Below are positions 39,719-49,023 of a stretch of DNA of 64,000 nt, piece after piece. Source of the stretch: CAVWSM01 sp963798505 (GTDB taxonomy: Bacteria > Actinomycetota > Actinomycetes > Jiangellales > Jiangellaceae). Below the pieces are notes generated by a model, which was not told where the DNA came from, did not search any database, and saw only the letters and a list, made by a program, of their open reading frames with translations. A program made the position numbers and the translations under genes. The stretch's first letter is position 1. Each line of letters begins with the position of its first letter. The DNA is taken from contig CAWCTX010000016.1 of NCBI GenBank assembly GCA_963798505.1, positions 62,001 to 126,000 on the forward strand. Reading direction: 5' to 3'.

Positions 39719-42118
39719 TGCGCACCTCCCTGTGCAGTCGAGATCGCCCGCCAGACCCGCTCCGGGCTGCACGGCATCTCGATGTCCCTGACACCCAGCG
39801 GCCGCAATGCATCGAGCACCGCATTCACTACCGCGGGCGTCGCGGCAATCGTGCCCGCCTCACCTACGCCCTTGACGCCCAGCGGGTTGGTGGTGGACGG
39901 GCTCACGGTGTGGTCGGTGATGAACGACGGCAAGTCGGCGGCGGACGGGATCAGGTAGTCGACCAGTGTGCCGGTGGTGAGATTGCCGGCGTCGTCGTAG
40001 ACCGCCTCCTCGAACAACGCCTGTGAGATGCCCTGCGCCACACCCCCGTGCACCTGGCCTTCGACGATGAGGGGGTTGAGCACCACACCGACGTCGTCCA
40101 CGCAGACGTACTTGCGGATCGTGACCCGACCGGTCTCGGTGTCGACTTCTACCGCACACAGATGGGTGCCGTGGGGGAACGAAAGGGCGAGCGGATCGTA
40201 TGTCGCATCGCCGTTGAGGTCGACCTCGACTCCCTCGGGGTAGTCGTGCGCCGCGAAGGCCGCGAAGGCGATCTCCTGGATGGTCTTGACCGGCTCGGGC
40301 GAGCCCTTCACACGGAACGACCCGTCGACGAACTCGACGTCGTCGACGCTCGCCTCCAACAGGTGTGCGGCAAACGTGCGGGCCTTTTCGACCACCTTCT
40401 CTGCCGCGAGCGACACCGAGATCGCGCCGACGGCGACGCCGCGCGAGCCGTAGGTGTCCCAGCCCTTCGGCGACACCAGCGTGTCGCCGTGGATGACCTC
40501 CACATCCTCGAAGGGAACGCCCAGCCGGTCGGCCACGATCTGGCTCCACACCGTCTCGTGTCCCTGGCCGTGCGGGCTGGTGCCGGTCACCACCTCGACC
40601 TTTCCCGTCGCCAGCATCCGTACGGACGCGTGGTCCCAGCCGCCACCGACGTAGCGCAGCGCGCCAAGCAGCCGTGATGGCGCCCAACCGCAGAGCTCGG
40701 TGTAGGTGGAGATGCCCAGTCCGAGCTGCACGGGATCGTTTCGATCGCGGCGCTCGGCCTGCTCACGCTTCAGCTCGTCCCACCCGAGTCAGGGCGAGGG
40801 CCTTGTCCGTGGCCGCCTCGTAGTTGCCGCTGTCATAAGTGATGCCGGAGACGGTCGTGAACGGGAACTCGTCGTGGGTGATCCAGTTCTTGCGGCGCAG
40901 CTCGAGGGGATCCATGCCGAGCTCGACAGCCATCTCGTCGACGATGCGCTCGATGGCAAACGTGGCCTCGGGACGGCCGGCCCCACGGTAGGCGTCTGTT
41001 GGCGTCGTCGTTGTGAACACGCCCTCGCAGACGAATCGGTAGGCAGGGAGCTTGTAGATCGCGTTGTACATGAACGCGCCCAGGATCGGCGTGCCAGGTG
41101 TGATGATGCGCAGGTAGGCGCCCATGTTGGCGTAGATGTGCACGTCCAGCCCGGTGAAGGTGCCGTCGCGCTTGGCGGTCAGGGTGATCTCTTGGACGTG
41201 GTCACGGCCGTGGTGACAGCTCATCATGCATTCGCTGCGCGACTCGGTGAACTTCACCGGCTTGCCGAGCCGGCGGGCGACCATGATGCAGATGTACTCC
41301 TCCGGAGGGACCTGCAGCTTGCCGCCGAACCCGCCCCCGACATCAGGCGCGATGACCCTGATCTTGTTCTCGGGGATGTCAAAGTTGAGTGCCGCGAAGA
41401 CCCTCAGGATGTGCGGGATCTGGGTCGACGACCAGATGGTCACGCCCTCGCCGACCGGCTGCACGACCGTCGAGCGCGGCTCCATGAAGGCCGGGATGAG
41501 CCGCTGCTGGCGGATCCGCCGTTTGACGGTTACTTCCGCATTGGCGAGCGCGTCGTCGATTGACTCGCCGGTGCCGGCGGCCCCGGACTCGAAGGTCCAG
41601 GTGTAGGACCTGTTTGACACGGTGTTCGGGTGCACGAGCGGCGCGCCATCGGCGACAGCGGCCTCCATGTCGAGCACCACGGGCAGGGGGTCGTAGTCGA
41701 TCTCGATCGCCTCGAGCGCGTCCTCCGCGCTGGCCTTGTCGCGGGCCACGACGATGGCGACGGCCTCGCCGACATGGTTGACCTGGTCGACTGCGACCGG
41801 CGGGTGGCCGGGGTTGACAGTGTCCTCGGTGACTGGCCAGGCGCATGGCATCGAGCCCTGCACATCGGCGAAGTCCCTGCCGGAGAACGCAGCGATCACC
41901 CCAGGCCGCTGCAATGCCGGCGCGACGTCGATCGATGTGATCTTGGCGTGCGCCATCGGGCTGCGCAGGATCGCTAGGTGCAGGAGGCCGGGCAGCGTGA
42001 TGTTGTCGGTCCAGGTGGTGCGTCCGGTGAGGAAGTGCGCGTCTTCCTTGCGCCTGCGTGCCTTGCCGATCTCGCGCGGCGTCTCGGCGGCGGACGGGCG
42101 CTCGGCAACGGTCGTCAT
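39715..42118 (-). CDS. coxL: CO dehydrogenase-family Mo subunit, form II CoxL (frameshifted)
   Basis: Large molybdopterin-binding subunit of about 800 residues. The signature loop is AYRGAGR at residues 376-382, the mark of form II CoxL, which lacks the copper-binding cysteine of form I. Other motifs: VIAPDVGGGFGGKLQVPPEE, GTSPHGQGHETVWSQI and the GVKGVGEAG near the end. One base shifts the frame near 40785. Form II enzymes have doubtful CO activity and may act on aldehydes or N-heterocycles. ATGA overlaps at both ends. Confidence 0.92.
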
Positions 42119-42591
42119 GACGTCGCCCCCGACATCTCGTCGGCCGCGGCCTGCACCGCGCGCACGATGTTCTGGTAGCCAGTGCAGCGACAGAGGTTGC
42201 CCTCGATGCCCTCGCGGATCTCCGTCTCGTTGGGCTGCGGGTGCTCACTCAGCAGATCGCAGGCGGCCAGCACCATGCCCGGTGTGCAGAAGCCGCACTG
42301 CAGCGCGTGCTGCTCGTGGAAGGCTCGCTGGACCGGGTGGAGCTGCCCGTCGGTTGCTAGCCCCTCGATGGTCGTGATCGCCGACCCGTCGGCCTGGACC
42401 GCCAGCACCGAGCAGCTCTTCACGCTCTTGCCATCGAGCAGAACCGTGCACGCACCACAGTTGCTCGTGTCGCAACCGACGACCGTGCCGACCTTGCCGA
42501 GTCGTTCTCGCAGGTAGTGGACGAGCAGGAGGCGTGGTTCCACCTCGTCCTCGTACGCCACTCCGTCGACCGTCACGCTGATCCGAGCCAT
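42115..42591 (-). CDS. coxS: CO dehydrogenase-family 2Fe-2S subunit (form II CoxS)
   Basis: 158 residues with two [2Fe-2S] clusters: plant-type ligands GCDTSNCGACTVLLDG plus a later Cys, and C-terminal QCGFCTPGM with NLCRCTGYQNI. Relays electrons from Mo to FAD. Start at 42591 with GGAGG about 5 bases upstream. Followed by coxL with ATGA overlap. Confidence 0.94.
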   Translation of the reverse strand: MARISVTVDGVAYEDEVEPRLLLVHYLRERLGKVGTVVGCDTSNCGACTVLLDGKSVKSCSVLAVQADGSAITTIEGLATDGQLHPVQRAFHEQHALQCGFCTPGMVLAACDLLSEHPQPNETEIREGIEGNLCRCTGYQNIVRAVQAAADEMSGATS

Positions 42592-42673
42592 GGATCCTCC
42601 CGCCGACATGAAGTTGTGGGCACAACGAAAGTCCGAAATCACCGTCCCCGCAAGAGCGAGATCCCGGCAGCCG

Positions 42674-43804
42674 TCAACGGGGCGCGGCGGCTGTCGCAGA
42701 GGCGTCGTGATGGATAGGTCCTGCGGTTGCGCGCAGCGGCTCACCCGACCCGCCCCAGCGAGCCGAGATGATCTCGCTGGCGATGGACACCGCCGTCTCC
42801 TCGGGAGTGCGAGAGCCGATGTCGAGCCCGATGGGCGCGTGCAGCCGTGCGAGCTCGGCCTCGGTCACGCCGCGTTCACGGAGCTGGGCGAGGCGGACAT
42901 CGTTAGTCCGGCGCGAGCCCATCGCACCGACGTAGGCGAGTGGCAGCCGCAGCGCCAGCTCGAGCAGGGGGACGTCGAACTTGGGGTCGTGGGTGAGCAC
43001 GCAGACCACGGTGCGCTCGTCCACCTGCGTGCTCGCGAGGTAGTCATGCGGCCACTGCACGACGACCTCGTCGGCGAACGGGAAGCGCTTCGCCGTCGCG
43101 AAGGTCGGGCGGGCGTCACACACGGTGACGCGATAGCCAAGGAACGAGCCGATGCGAGCCACAGCCGCGGCAAAGTCGATCGCGCCGAAGACGATCATGC
43201 GCGGACGAGGGGCGTACGACGCGGCGAACACCCCGACCTCGTCAAGGCGCCGCTCGCCGTGCGGCCCGTAGCGGATCAGCCCCGTGCGCCCCTGCTCCAG
43301 CAGCCCCCGGACGTCATCGCGCACCGCCTCGTCGAGGCGGTCGGAGCCGAGCGAGCCAGAGGTCGAGTCAGGACGCACCACTAGCCGCGCGCCGCGCTGG
43401 TCGTCGGGCACCCCATCGACGAGGGTCGCCACGGCGACCGGACGGCCGGCGTCGATGTCGGCCGCCACCTCGTCGAAGTCGGGGAACGACAGCCGGTCGA
43501 TCCGCTCGACGAAGACATCGATGATGCCGCCGCAGGTCAGGCCCACGGCGAACGCGTCGTCATCGCTGACGCCGTAGCGCTGCAGTTTGGCCGATGAACC
43601 TTCACGTACCTCGGTCGCGAGCTCGTAGACCGCACCCTCGACGCAGCCGCCCGACACGCTGCCGACCACCGTGCCGTCCGGACCGACGAGCATCGACGCG
43701 CCCGGCTGTCGCGGTGCCGACTTCCACGTGTCGACAACCGTGCCGACACCGACCGTGGCACCGGACTGCCACCAGGACAGGAGCTCGTGCACCACGTCAC
43801 GCAT
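42674..43804 (-). CDS. XdhC/CoxI-family molybdoenzyme maturation factor
   Basis: 376 residues: N-terminal XdhC_CoxI domain (GVGTVVDTWKSAPRQPGASM, SVSGGCVEGAVYELA) and C-terminal Rossmann domain (IVFGAIDFAAAVARIGSFLG, LPLAYVGAMGSRRTNDVRLA). Relatives bind molybdenum cofactor, mediate its sulphuration and hand it to the apo-enzyme. Unlike the homologue at 49.0 kb it has no YHS domain. Overlaps the regulator gene upstream and precedes coxS by 82 bases, so it should mature the form II enzyme. Confidence 0.88.
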   Translation of the reverse strand: MRDVVHELLSWWQSGATVGVGTVVDTWKSAPRQPGASMLVGPDGTVVGSVSGGCVEGAVYELATEVREGSSAKLQRYGVSDDDAFAVGLTCGGIIDVFVERIDRLSFPDFDEVAADIDAGRPVAVATLVDGVPDDQRGARLVVRPDSTSGSLGSDRLDEAVRDDVRGLLEQGRTGLIRYGPHGERRLDEVGVFAASYAPRPRMIVFGAIDFAAAVARIGSFLGYRVTVCDARPTFATAKRFPFADEVVVQWPHDYLASTQVDERTVVCVLTHDPKFDVPLLELALRLPLAYVGAMGSRRTNDVRLAQLRERGVTEAELARLHAPIGLDIGSRTPEETAVSIASEIISARWGGSGEPLRATAGPIHHDASATAAAPR

Positions 43805-44798
43805 CAAGCTTCCCTTCGCCGCCATTGCCGTTACTCACCGTGGGGCGCCTGGCACGAAGTGCCCGGAGCGTGCTGTTCCGCCGTTTCCGTACGAGCGCGC
43901 GGAGGGTCCCGGCGTTGCGGTAGCCGACCGCGGCGGCGACCGCGTTGGCCGACATCGAGGAGTTGCGCAACAGGTAGGTCGCCTCGTCCAGCCGTACCTC
44001 GTGCACGAAGTCCAGCGGGCTCATGCCGACCACCGCCGCGGTTGTGCGCTGGAGTGTCCGCTCGCTGATGCCGAGGTCACGGGCCGCAGCCGAGATCTGC
44101 AAGGGTTCGGTGAGCCGCTTGCGCACCCACCGCTCGAACTCCGCCATCGTCGGATCGGCCTGCGCCAGCAGGGCCGGCACCGCGAACACCGACTGCGACG
44201 GTCGGTCGCCGGTCACGAGGTAGCGCGCGGTGAGCTCGGCAAGGGTCGGGCTCCGGCGTTGGACGATCGACAGAGCCAGGTCGATATGAGCGAAGGCGGC
44301 TCCCGCGGTGGTCACTCGCGAGTCGCGAGCCAGCGTGCGGGTCTCGTCGAGGAGCACGGCCGGGTAGCGGCCCCGGAACACCGGACCCAGCCACCACGTC
44401 GTGGTGGCCAGCAGCCCGTCGAGCACACCGGACTCGGCCAGGAAGAAGGTTCCCGTGCAGGCGGCGGCCAGTTCCGAGCCGTGTGCCCGTACGTCGCGGA
44501 TGAGCTCGAGGGCCGGGTGATCGCACACCGTCTCGATGATCTCGTCGGAGCTCTTGAGACCCAGCGCCGGCATCACAAGCAGATCGGGGCGGTGCATCCC
44601 GCGCCCGACAGGCGCGGTCTCGACGAGGAAGCCGTTGCCGGTACGGACTCGCTGGCCGAGCCCCACGATCGCGACTCGGAATTCTGGCGGCGGCGCGGGC
44701 ACCTCGGGTCGCAGCGCATTGGCTGTCGCGAGGACATCGATCACCGACGACAGGCCGGAGTCAAAGCAGCCGTCGACCGCGAGCACCGCGACTTCCAC
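43797..44798 (-). CDS. GlxA/AraC-family transcriptional regulator
   Basis: 333 residues: DJ-1/PfpI-like N-terminal domain (VAVLAVDGCFDSGLSSVIDV, with AACTGTFFLAESGVLDGL around the nucleophile-elbow position) and C-terminal AraC double HTH (ISAAARDLGISERTLQR). Start set at the GTG at 44798, where family homology begins; this leaves a 90-base divergent promoter region, whereas an ATG at 44858 would remove it. First gene of the form II cox operon and divergent from the form I operon, so it is the best candidate for controlling both. Effector unknown. Confidence 0.85.
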   Translation of the reverse strand: MEVAVLAVDGCFDSGLSSVIDVLATANALRPEVPAPPPEFRVAIVGLGQRVRTGNGFLVETAPVGRGMHRPDLLVMPALGLKSSDEIIETVCDHPALELIRDVRAHGSELAAACTGTFFLAESGVLDGLLATTTWWLGPVFRGRYPAVLLDETRTLARDSRVTTAGAAFAHIDLALSIVQRRSPTLAELTARYLVTGDRPSQSVFAVPALLAQADPTMAEFERWVRKRLTEPLQISAAARDLGISERTLQRTTAAVVGMSPLDFVHEVRLDEATYLLRNSSMSANAVAAAVGYRNAGTLRALVRKRRNSTLRALRARRPTVSNGNGGEGKLDA

Positions 44799-44817
44799 GT
44801 CGGAAACGGTACCCAAC

Positions 44818-44833
44818 GTGGCGGGTCCGCCAC
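44818..44833. promoter_or_regulatory. Palindrome in the divergent cox promoter region
   Basis: GTGGCGG-GT-CCGCCAC, perfect 7-base arms, in the 89-base gap between the regulator and the form I operon. A promoter-like CCGACA / 16 bases / TATAGA lies at 44841-44868, and GGAGGG at 44875-44880 serves the next gene. Candidate operator; AraC proteins more often use direct repeats, so another factor may bind. Confidence 0.45.
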
Positions 44834-44887
44834 TAGCCGTCCGACAGGGCCGTTTCATAACTTATAGACAACGCGGAGGGAGCACGC

Positions 44888-45184
44888 ATGAGTCCAACAC
44901 TGGGAGTGCTTGCACTACTCGACGCAAAGCCGGGCAAGGGTGCCGAACTCGGCGCATTTCTCGAAAGCGGACGAGAGCTCGCGGCGGCCGAACCGGGAAC
45001 GGTCACGTGGTACGCCTTCAAGATCTCCGAGGACCTGTACGGCATCTTCGACACCTTTGACGACGACGACGGTCGCCAGGCGCACCTTGGCGGTGAGATC
45101 CCGACCGCGTTGGGCAAGGTCGCGGACGAGCTGCTGGCCAAGGCCCCCGACATCCGCACCATCGACCTCGTGGCGGTGAAGTAG
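44888..45184 (+). CDS. Antibiotic-biosynthesis-monooxygenase (ABM) domain protein
   Basis: 98 residues, a dimeric ferredoxin-like ABM fold: LGVLALLDAKPGKGAELGAF, EPGTVTWYAFKISEDLYGIF, then AHLGGEIPTALGKVADELLA. Such proteins are small oxygenases, haem-degrading enzymes or stress proteins. First gene of the form I cox operon, ending 2 bases before coxM. Strong GGAGGG ribosome site. Its role in CO oxidation is unknown; no haem ligand can be assigned with confidence. Confidence 0.8.
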   Translation: MSPTLGVLALLDAKPGKGAELGAFLESGRELAAAEPGTVTWYAFKISEDLYGIFDTFDDDDGRQAHLGGEIPTALGKVADELLAKAPDIRTIDLVAVK

Positions 45185-45186
45185 CG

Positions 45187-46062
45187 ATGCAGTTGCCGGC
45201 ACCGTTCGAATACGAGCGCGCAACCAGCGTCGACAACGCCATCGCCCTGCTCGAGCAGCACGGCGAGGATGCGCGCCTCATCGCCGGCGGGCACAGCCTG
45301 CTGCCGCTGATGAAGCTGCGGCTCGCCTCCCCCGACGTGCTGATCGACATCAACGAGCTGACCGACCTGCAGCGCATCTGGGTCGAGGGCGACCTGCTCC
45401 ACATCGGCGCCATGGCCCGCCACTCCGACGTGCTCGCCTCGTCTGTCGTCGGCGAGCACTACCGCCTGCTGCTCGATGCCGAGCGGGTCATCGCCGACCC
45501 GGTCGTACGCAACCGAGGCACTATCGGCGGCTCGATCTGCCATGCGGACCCCGCCGAGGACATGTCGGCGGCCCTCGGTGCCCTCCGTGCGGAGGTGGTG
45601 ATCCGCGGCTCGGGCGGCGAGCGCGTGGTGCCGCTGCGCGAGTTCCAGACGGGGCCGTTCGAGACGGTGGCCGGACCCGCGGAGATCGTCACCGAGATCC
45701 GCATCCCCATCCGCGCAGGCGCCGGGAGCGCCTACACCAAGGTCGAGCGCCGAGCCGGTGACTACGCGGTCGCCGCCGCGGGGGCGGTCGTGTGGCTCGA
45801 CGGAGACACCATCTCCGAGGTGGGGATCGGGCTCGCGGCGGTCGGCGCGCCGCACTCGGTGGCACCGCAGACCGAGGATGCGGTCCGTGGGCGCGTCGCC
45901 GACGACGAGACGCTCGACCTCGCCGCGCAGACAGCCGCGGCCGAGTGTGAGCCCTATGCCGACCAGCGCGGACCCACCGACTACAAGCGAGCACTGGCAG
46001 GCGAGCTGGTCAAGCGGGCATTGCGTACGGCTGTCGCCCGCGGCCGCGGACAGGAGGCATAA
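45187..46062 (+). CDS. coxM: CO dehydrogenase FAD subunit (form I CoxM)
   Basis: 291 residues, FAD-binding medium subunit. Motifs AGGHSLLPLMKLRLASPDV and RGTIGGSICHADPAEDMSA. Intact frame. Second gene of the operon, 3 bases before coxS; the M-S-L order is that of form I clusters. Confidence 0.94.
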   Translation: MQLPAPFEYERATSVDNAIALLEQHGEDARLIAGGHSLLPLMKLRLASPDVLIDINELTDLQRIWVEGDLLHIGAMARHSDVLASSVVGEHYRLLLDAERVIADPVVRNRGTIGGSICHADPAEDMSAALGALRAEVVIRGSGGERVVPLREFQTGPFETVAGPAEIVTEIRIPIRAGAGSAYTKVERRAGDYAVAAAGAVVWLDGDTISEVGIGLAAVGAPHSVAPQTEDAVRGRVADDETLDLAAQTAAAECEPYADQRGPTDYKRALAGELVKRALRTAVARGRGQEA

Positions 46063-46065
46063 GCG

Positions 46066-46560
46066 ATGCAGGTCACGGTGGTCATTAACGGCACCACCTA
46101 CACACGCGACATCGAGCCGCGGCTGCTGCTCGTGCACTTCCTGCGCGACGAGCTCGGGCTGACGGGCACGCACTGGGGCTGTGACACGTCCAACTGCGGC
46201 GTCTGCGTTGTGCACCTGGACGGCGTCCCGGTCAAGAGCTGCACGGTGCTCGCAGCGATGGCCGACGGGCACGAAGTGCTCACGGTCGAAGGGATGGAGC
46301 AGAACGGCGAGCTCGATCCGATCCAGCAGGGCTTCATGAACGAGCACGGCCTGCAGTGCGGGTTCTGCACACCCGGCATGATGCTCACCGCGCGGCGGCT
46401 GCTCGAGGACAACCCGAAGCCGACCGATGACGAGATCCGCGAGGCGATCTCCGGCAACCTGTGCCGCTGCACCGGCTACGAGAACATTGTGCGGGCCGTC
46501 CGCTGGGCGGCCGACCATCCTGCGGCTGCCGCACCCGCACAGGAGGTGGCCACATCATGA
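46066..46560 (+). CDS. coxS: CO dehydrogenase 2Fe-2S subunit (form I CoxS)
   Basis: 164 residues, two [2Fe-2S] domains: GCDTSNCGVCVVHLDG with a later SCTVL, and QCGFCTPGMML with NLCRCTGYENI. Carries electrons from the Mo-Cu site to FAD. Stop overlaps the coxL start as ATGA. Confidence 0.95.
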   Translation: MQVTVVINGTTYTRDIEPRLLLVHFLRDELGLTGTHWGCDTSNCGVCVVHLDGVPVKSCTVLAAMADGHEVLTVEGMEQNGELDPIQQGFMNEHGLQCGFCTPGMMLTARRLLEDNPKPTDDEIREAISGNLCRCTGYENIVRAVRWAADHPAAAAPAQEVATS

Positions 46561-48938
46561 CTGCCGTCGAAGAGCAGGCGACCGTCGGCTTCGGACGGCG
46601 ACACCGCAAGGAGGATGCCCGGTTCCTGCGCGGTCAGGGCAACTACGTCGACGACTTCAAGCTTCCCGGCATGCTGCACGGCGCGGTACTGCGTAGCCCG
46701 TACGCGCACGCCCGCATAGTCTCGATCGACACGTCGGCGGCAGAGGCGCATCCCAAGGTGCGCGCCGTCATCACCGGATCGCTGCTCGAGACGCTCAACC
46801 TCGCATGGATCCCGTCGCTTTCGGCCGACGTCGTTGCCGTGCTCGCGACCGACAAGGTGCGATTCCACGGCCAGGAGGTTGCCTTCGTCGTCGCCGACGA
46901 CCGCTATGCCGCACGAGATGCGCTCGAGCTCATCGACGTCGAGTACGAGCCACTGCCCCCTGTTATTGACGCTCGCGGCGCATTGAATTCAGATGCGCCC
47001 GTCATCCGTGACGACATCGAGGGCAAGGCCGACAACCACATCTTCGACTGGGAGGCGGGCGACAAGGCCGCCACCGATGCGGCGTTCGCCGCAGCCGACG
47101 TGGTCGTCGCCGAGGACATCCTCTACCCGCGCGTGCACCCGGCTCCGCTGGAGACATGCGGCGCGATCGCCGACATGGACAAGGTGACTGGCAAGCTCAC
47201 GATCTACTGCAACACCCAGGCACCGCACGCGCACCGCACGCTCTATGCGATCGTCGCCGGGCTGCCGGAGCACAAGATCCGCATCATCAGCCCCGACATC
47301 GGCGGTGGGTTCGGCAACAAGGTCGGCATCTACCCCGGCTACGTGCTCGCGGTTGTGGGCTCGATCGTCACCGGCAAGCCGGTCAAGTGGGTCGAGGACC
47401 GCGCCGAGAACCTCATGTCGACGTCCTTCGCCCGCGACTACCACATGCACACCGAGATCGCCGCGACGCGCGAAGGCAAGATCCTCGCCATGCGGGTCAA
47501 CGTCCTTGCCGACCATGGGGCCTTCAACAACACCGCTCAGCCGACGAAGTTCCCGGCCGGCTTCTTCCACATCTTCACCGGCAGCTACGACTACCCTGCG
47601 GCGCACTGCGCGGTCACCGGCGTCTACACCAACAAGGCGCCCGGCGGCGTCGCCTACGCCTGTTCGTTCCGCATCACCGAAGCGGCCTATGCGGTCGAGC
47701 GCATCGTCGACTGCCTTGCGCATGAGCTCGACATGGACCCCGCAGAGCTGCGCATGAAGAACCTGCTGCGTCCGGAGCAGTTCCCCTACACAACGCCGAC
47801 CGGGTGGGAGTACGACTCCGGCGACTACCCGCGTTGCCTGCAGAAGGCCATGGAGATCGCCGGCTACGACGAGCTGCGCCGCGAGCAGGCCGCCAAGCGT
47901 CAGCGCGGCGAGCTGATGGGCATCGGTCTGAGCTTCTTCACCGAAGGTGTCGGCGCCGGCCCGCGCAAGCACATGGACATCCTCGGCCTCGGCATGGCCG
48001 ACGGCGCCGAGGTGCGCGTCCACCCGACGGGCAAGGCTGTCGTACGGCTGTCGGTGCAGTCGCAGGGTCAGGGGCACGAGACGACGTTCGCCCAGATCGT
48101 GTCCGAGCTGACCGGCATCCCGTCCGACGACATCGACGTGGTGCACGGCGACACCGACAACACGCCGTTCGGGCTCGGCACCTACGGCAGCCGCTCGACA
48201 CCTGTGTCGGGTGCGGCTGTCGCTGTCGCGGCCAAGCGCGTCGTCGACAAGGCCAAGGTCATCGCCGCGACGATGATGGAGGTCTCTCCCGACGACATCG
48301 AGGTGGGGCGTGGCACGTTCTCGGTCAAGGGCGACCCCTCGGTGTCCAAGACCATCCAGGAAGTCGCACTCGCCGCACACGGGCCTCTCGAGCTGCCCGA
48401 TGGCGTCGAGGGACACCTTGACGCGTCCTGCGTCTATGACCCGCCCAACCTCACCTACCCGTTCGGCGCCTACATCTGCGTCGTCGACGTCGACCCTGGC
48501 ACCGGTGCCGTCAAGGTCCGGCGGTTCATCGCCGTCGACGACTGCGGCACCCGCATCAACCCGATGATCGTCGAGGGGCAGATCCACGGCGGCCTCGCCG
48601 ACGGCATCGGCATGGCGCTCATGGAGGTCATGGCGTTCGACGAGGAGGGCAACCACCTCGGCGGGTCGTTCATGGACTACCAGCTGCCGACGGCGATGGA
48701 ATGTCCGCCCTGGGAGCTGGGCGAGACGGTCACCCCGTCGCCACACCACCCGATTGGCGCCAAGGGCGTCGGGGAGTCGGCGACGGTCGGCTCGCCGGCC
48801 GCGGTCGTCAATGCGGTGCTGGACGCGCTGAAGCCGTACGGCGTCCGCCATGCCGACATGCCGTTCACGCCGGCGCAAGTGTGGCGCACGATCCAGGGAC
48901 GGCCGCTCCGCACCGACCTCGCGATCACCGACGAATGA
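46557..48938 (+). CDS. coxL: CO dehydrogenase Mo-Cu subunit, form I CoxL
   Basis: 793-residue catalytic subunit oxidising CO with water to CO2. The active-site loop is VAYACSFR with Cys369, the position that binds copper in Oligotropha CoxL (there VAYRCSFR); the form I signature AYxCSFR is met, but x is Ala rather than the common Arg. Other motifs: ISPDIGGGFGNKVGIYPGY, SVQSQGQGHETTFAQI and GAKGVGESATVGSPAAV, the last holding the conserved Glu. Start at the ATG overlapping the coxS stop. Frame intact. Confidence 0.95.
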   Translation: MTAVEEQATVGFGRRHRKEDARFLRGQGNYVDDFKLPGMLHGAVLRSPYAHARIVSIDTSAAEAHPKVRAVITGSLLETLNLAWIPSLSADVVAVLATDKVRFHGQEVAFVVADDRYAARDALELIDVEYEPLPPVIDARGALNSDAPVIRDDIEGKADNHIFDWEAGDKAATDAAFAAADVVVAEDILYPRVHPAPLETCGAIADMDKVTGKLTIYCNTQAPHAHRTLYAIVAGLPEHKIRIISPDIGGGFGNKVGIYPGYVLAVVGSIVTGKPVKWVEDRAENLMSTSFARDYHMHTEIAATREGKILAMRVNVLADHGAFNNTAQPTKFPAGFFHIFTGSYDYPAAHCAVTGVYTNKAPGGVAYACSFRITEAAYAVERIVDCLAHELDMDPAELRMKNLLRPEQFPYTTPTGWEYDSGDYPRCLQKAMEIAGYDELRREQAAKRQRGELMGIGLSFFTEGVGAGPRKHMDILGLGMADGAEVRVHPTGKAVVRLSVQSQGQGHETTFAQIVSELTGIPSDDIDVVHGDTDNTPFGLGTYGSRSTPVSGAAVAVAAKRVVDKAKVIAATMMEVSPDDIEVGRGTFSVKGDPSVSKTIQEVALAAHGPLELPDGVEGHLDASCVYDPPNLTYPFGAYICVVDVDPGTGAVKVRRFIAVDDCGTRINPMIVEGQIHGGLADGIGMALMEVMAFDEEGNHLGGSFMDYQLPTAMECPPWELGETVTPSPHHPIGAKGVGESATVGSPAAVVNAVLDALKPYGVRHADMPFTPAQVWRTIQGRPLRTDLAITDE

Positions 48939-48948
48939 CCACGACCAG

Positions 48949-49004
48949 CAGGTTTTTCCCCGCACCTCTAGGCATGCAGCCCTGGTGGTGTGGGGAAAAG
49001 CCTG
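48949..49004 (+). other. Intercistronic hairpin between coxL and the XdhC-YHS gene
   Basis: 18-base stem, CAGGTTTTTCCCCGCACC with GGTGTGGGGAAAAGCCTG, containing two G-U pairs in RNA, and a 20-base loop. It starts 10 bases after the coxL stop and ends 19 bases before the next ATG. No T-run follows, so partial termination, RNA processing or stabilisation of coxMSL mRNA is more likely than full termination. Confidence 0.65.
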
Positions 49005-49023
49005 GCGGTGTGAGGAGCACTTG

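Noticed and set aside
40763..40800. Split form II CoxL as two separate genes
   Set aside because: Both halves join into one normal-length protein with a one-base correction; the second half lacks a ribosome site and start context.
39715..42118. Xanthine dehydrogenase large subunit
   Set aside because: Three-subunit S-L-M layout with CoxG and the AYRGAGR loop fits form II CoxL better, though substrate remains open.
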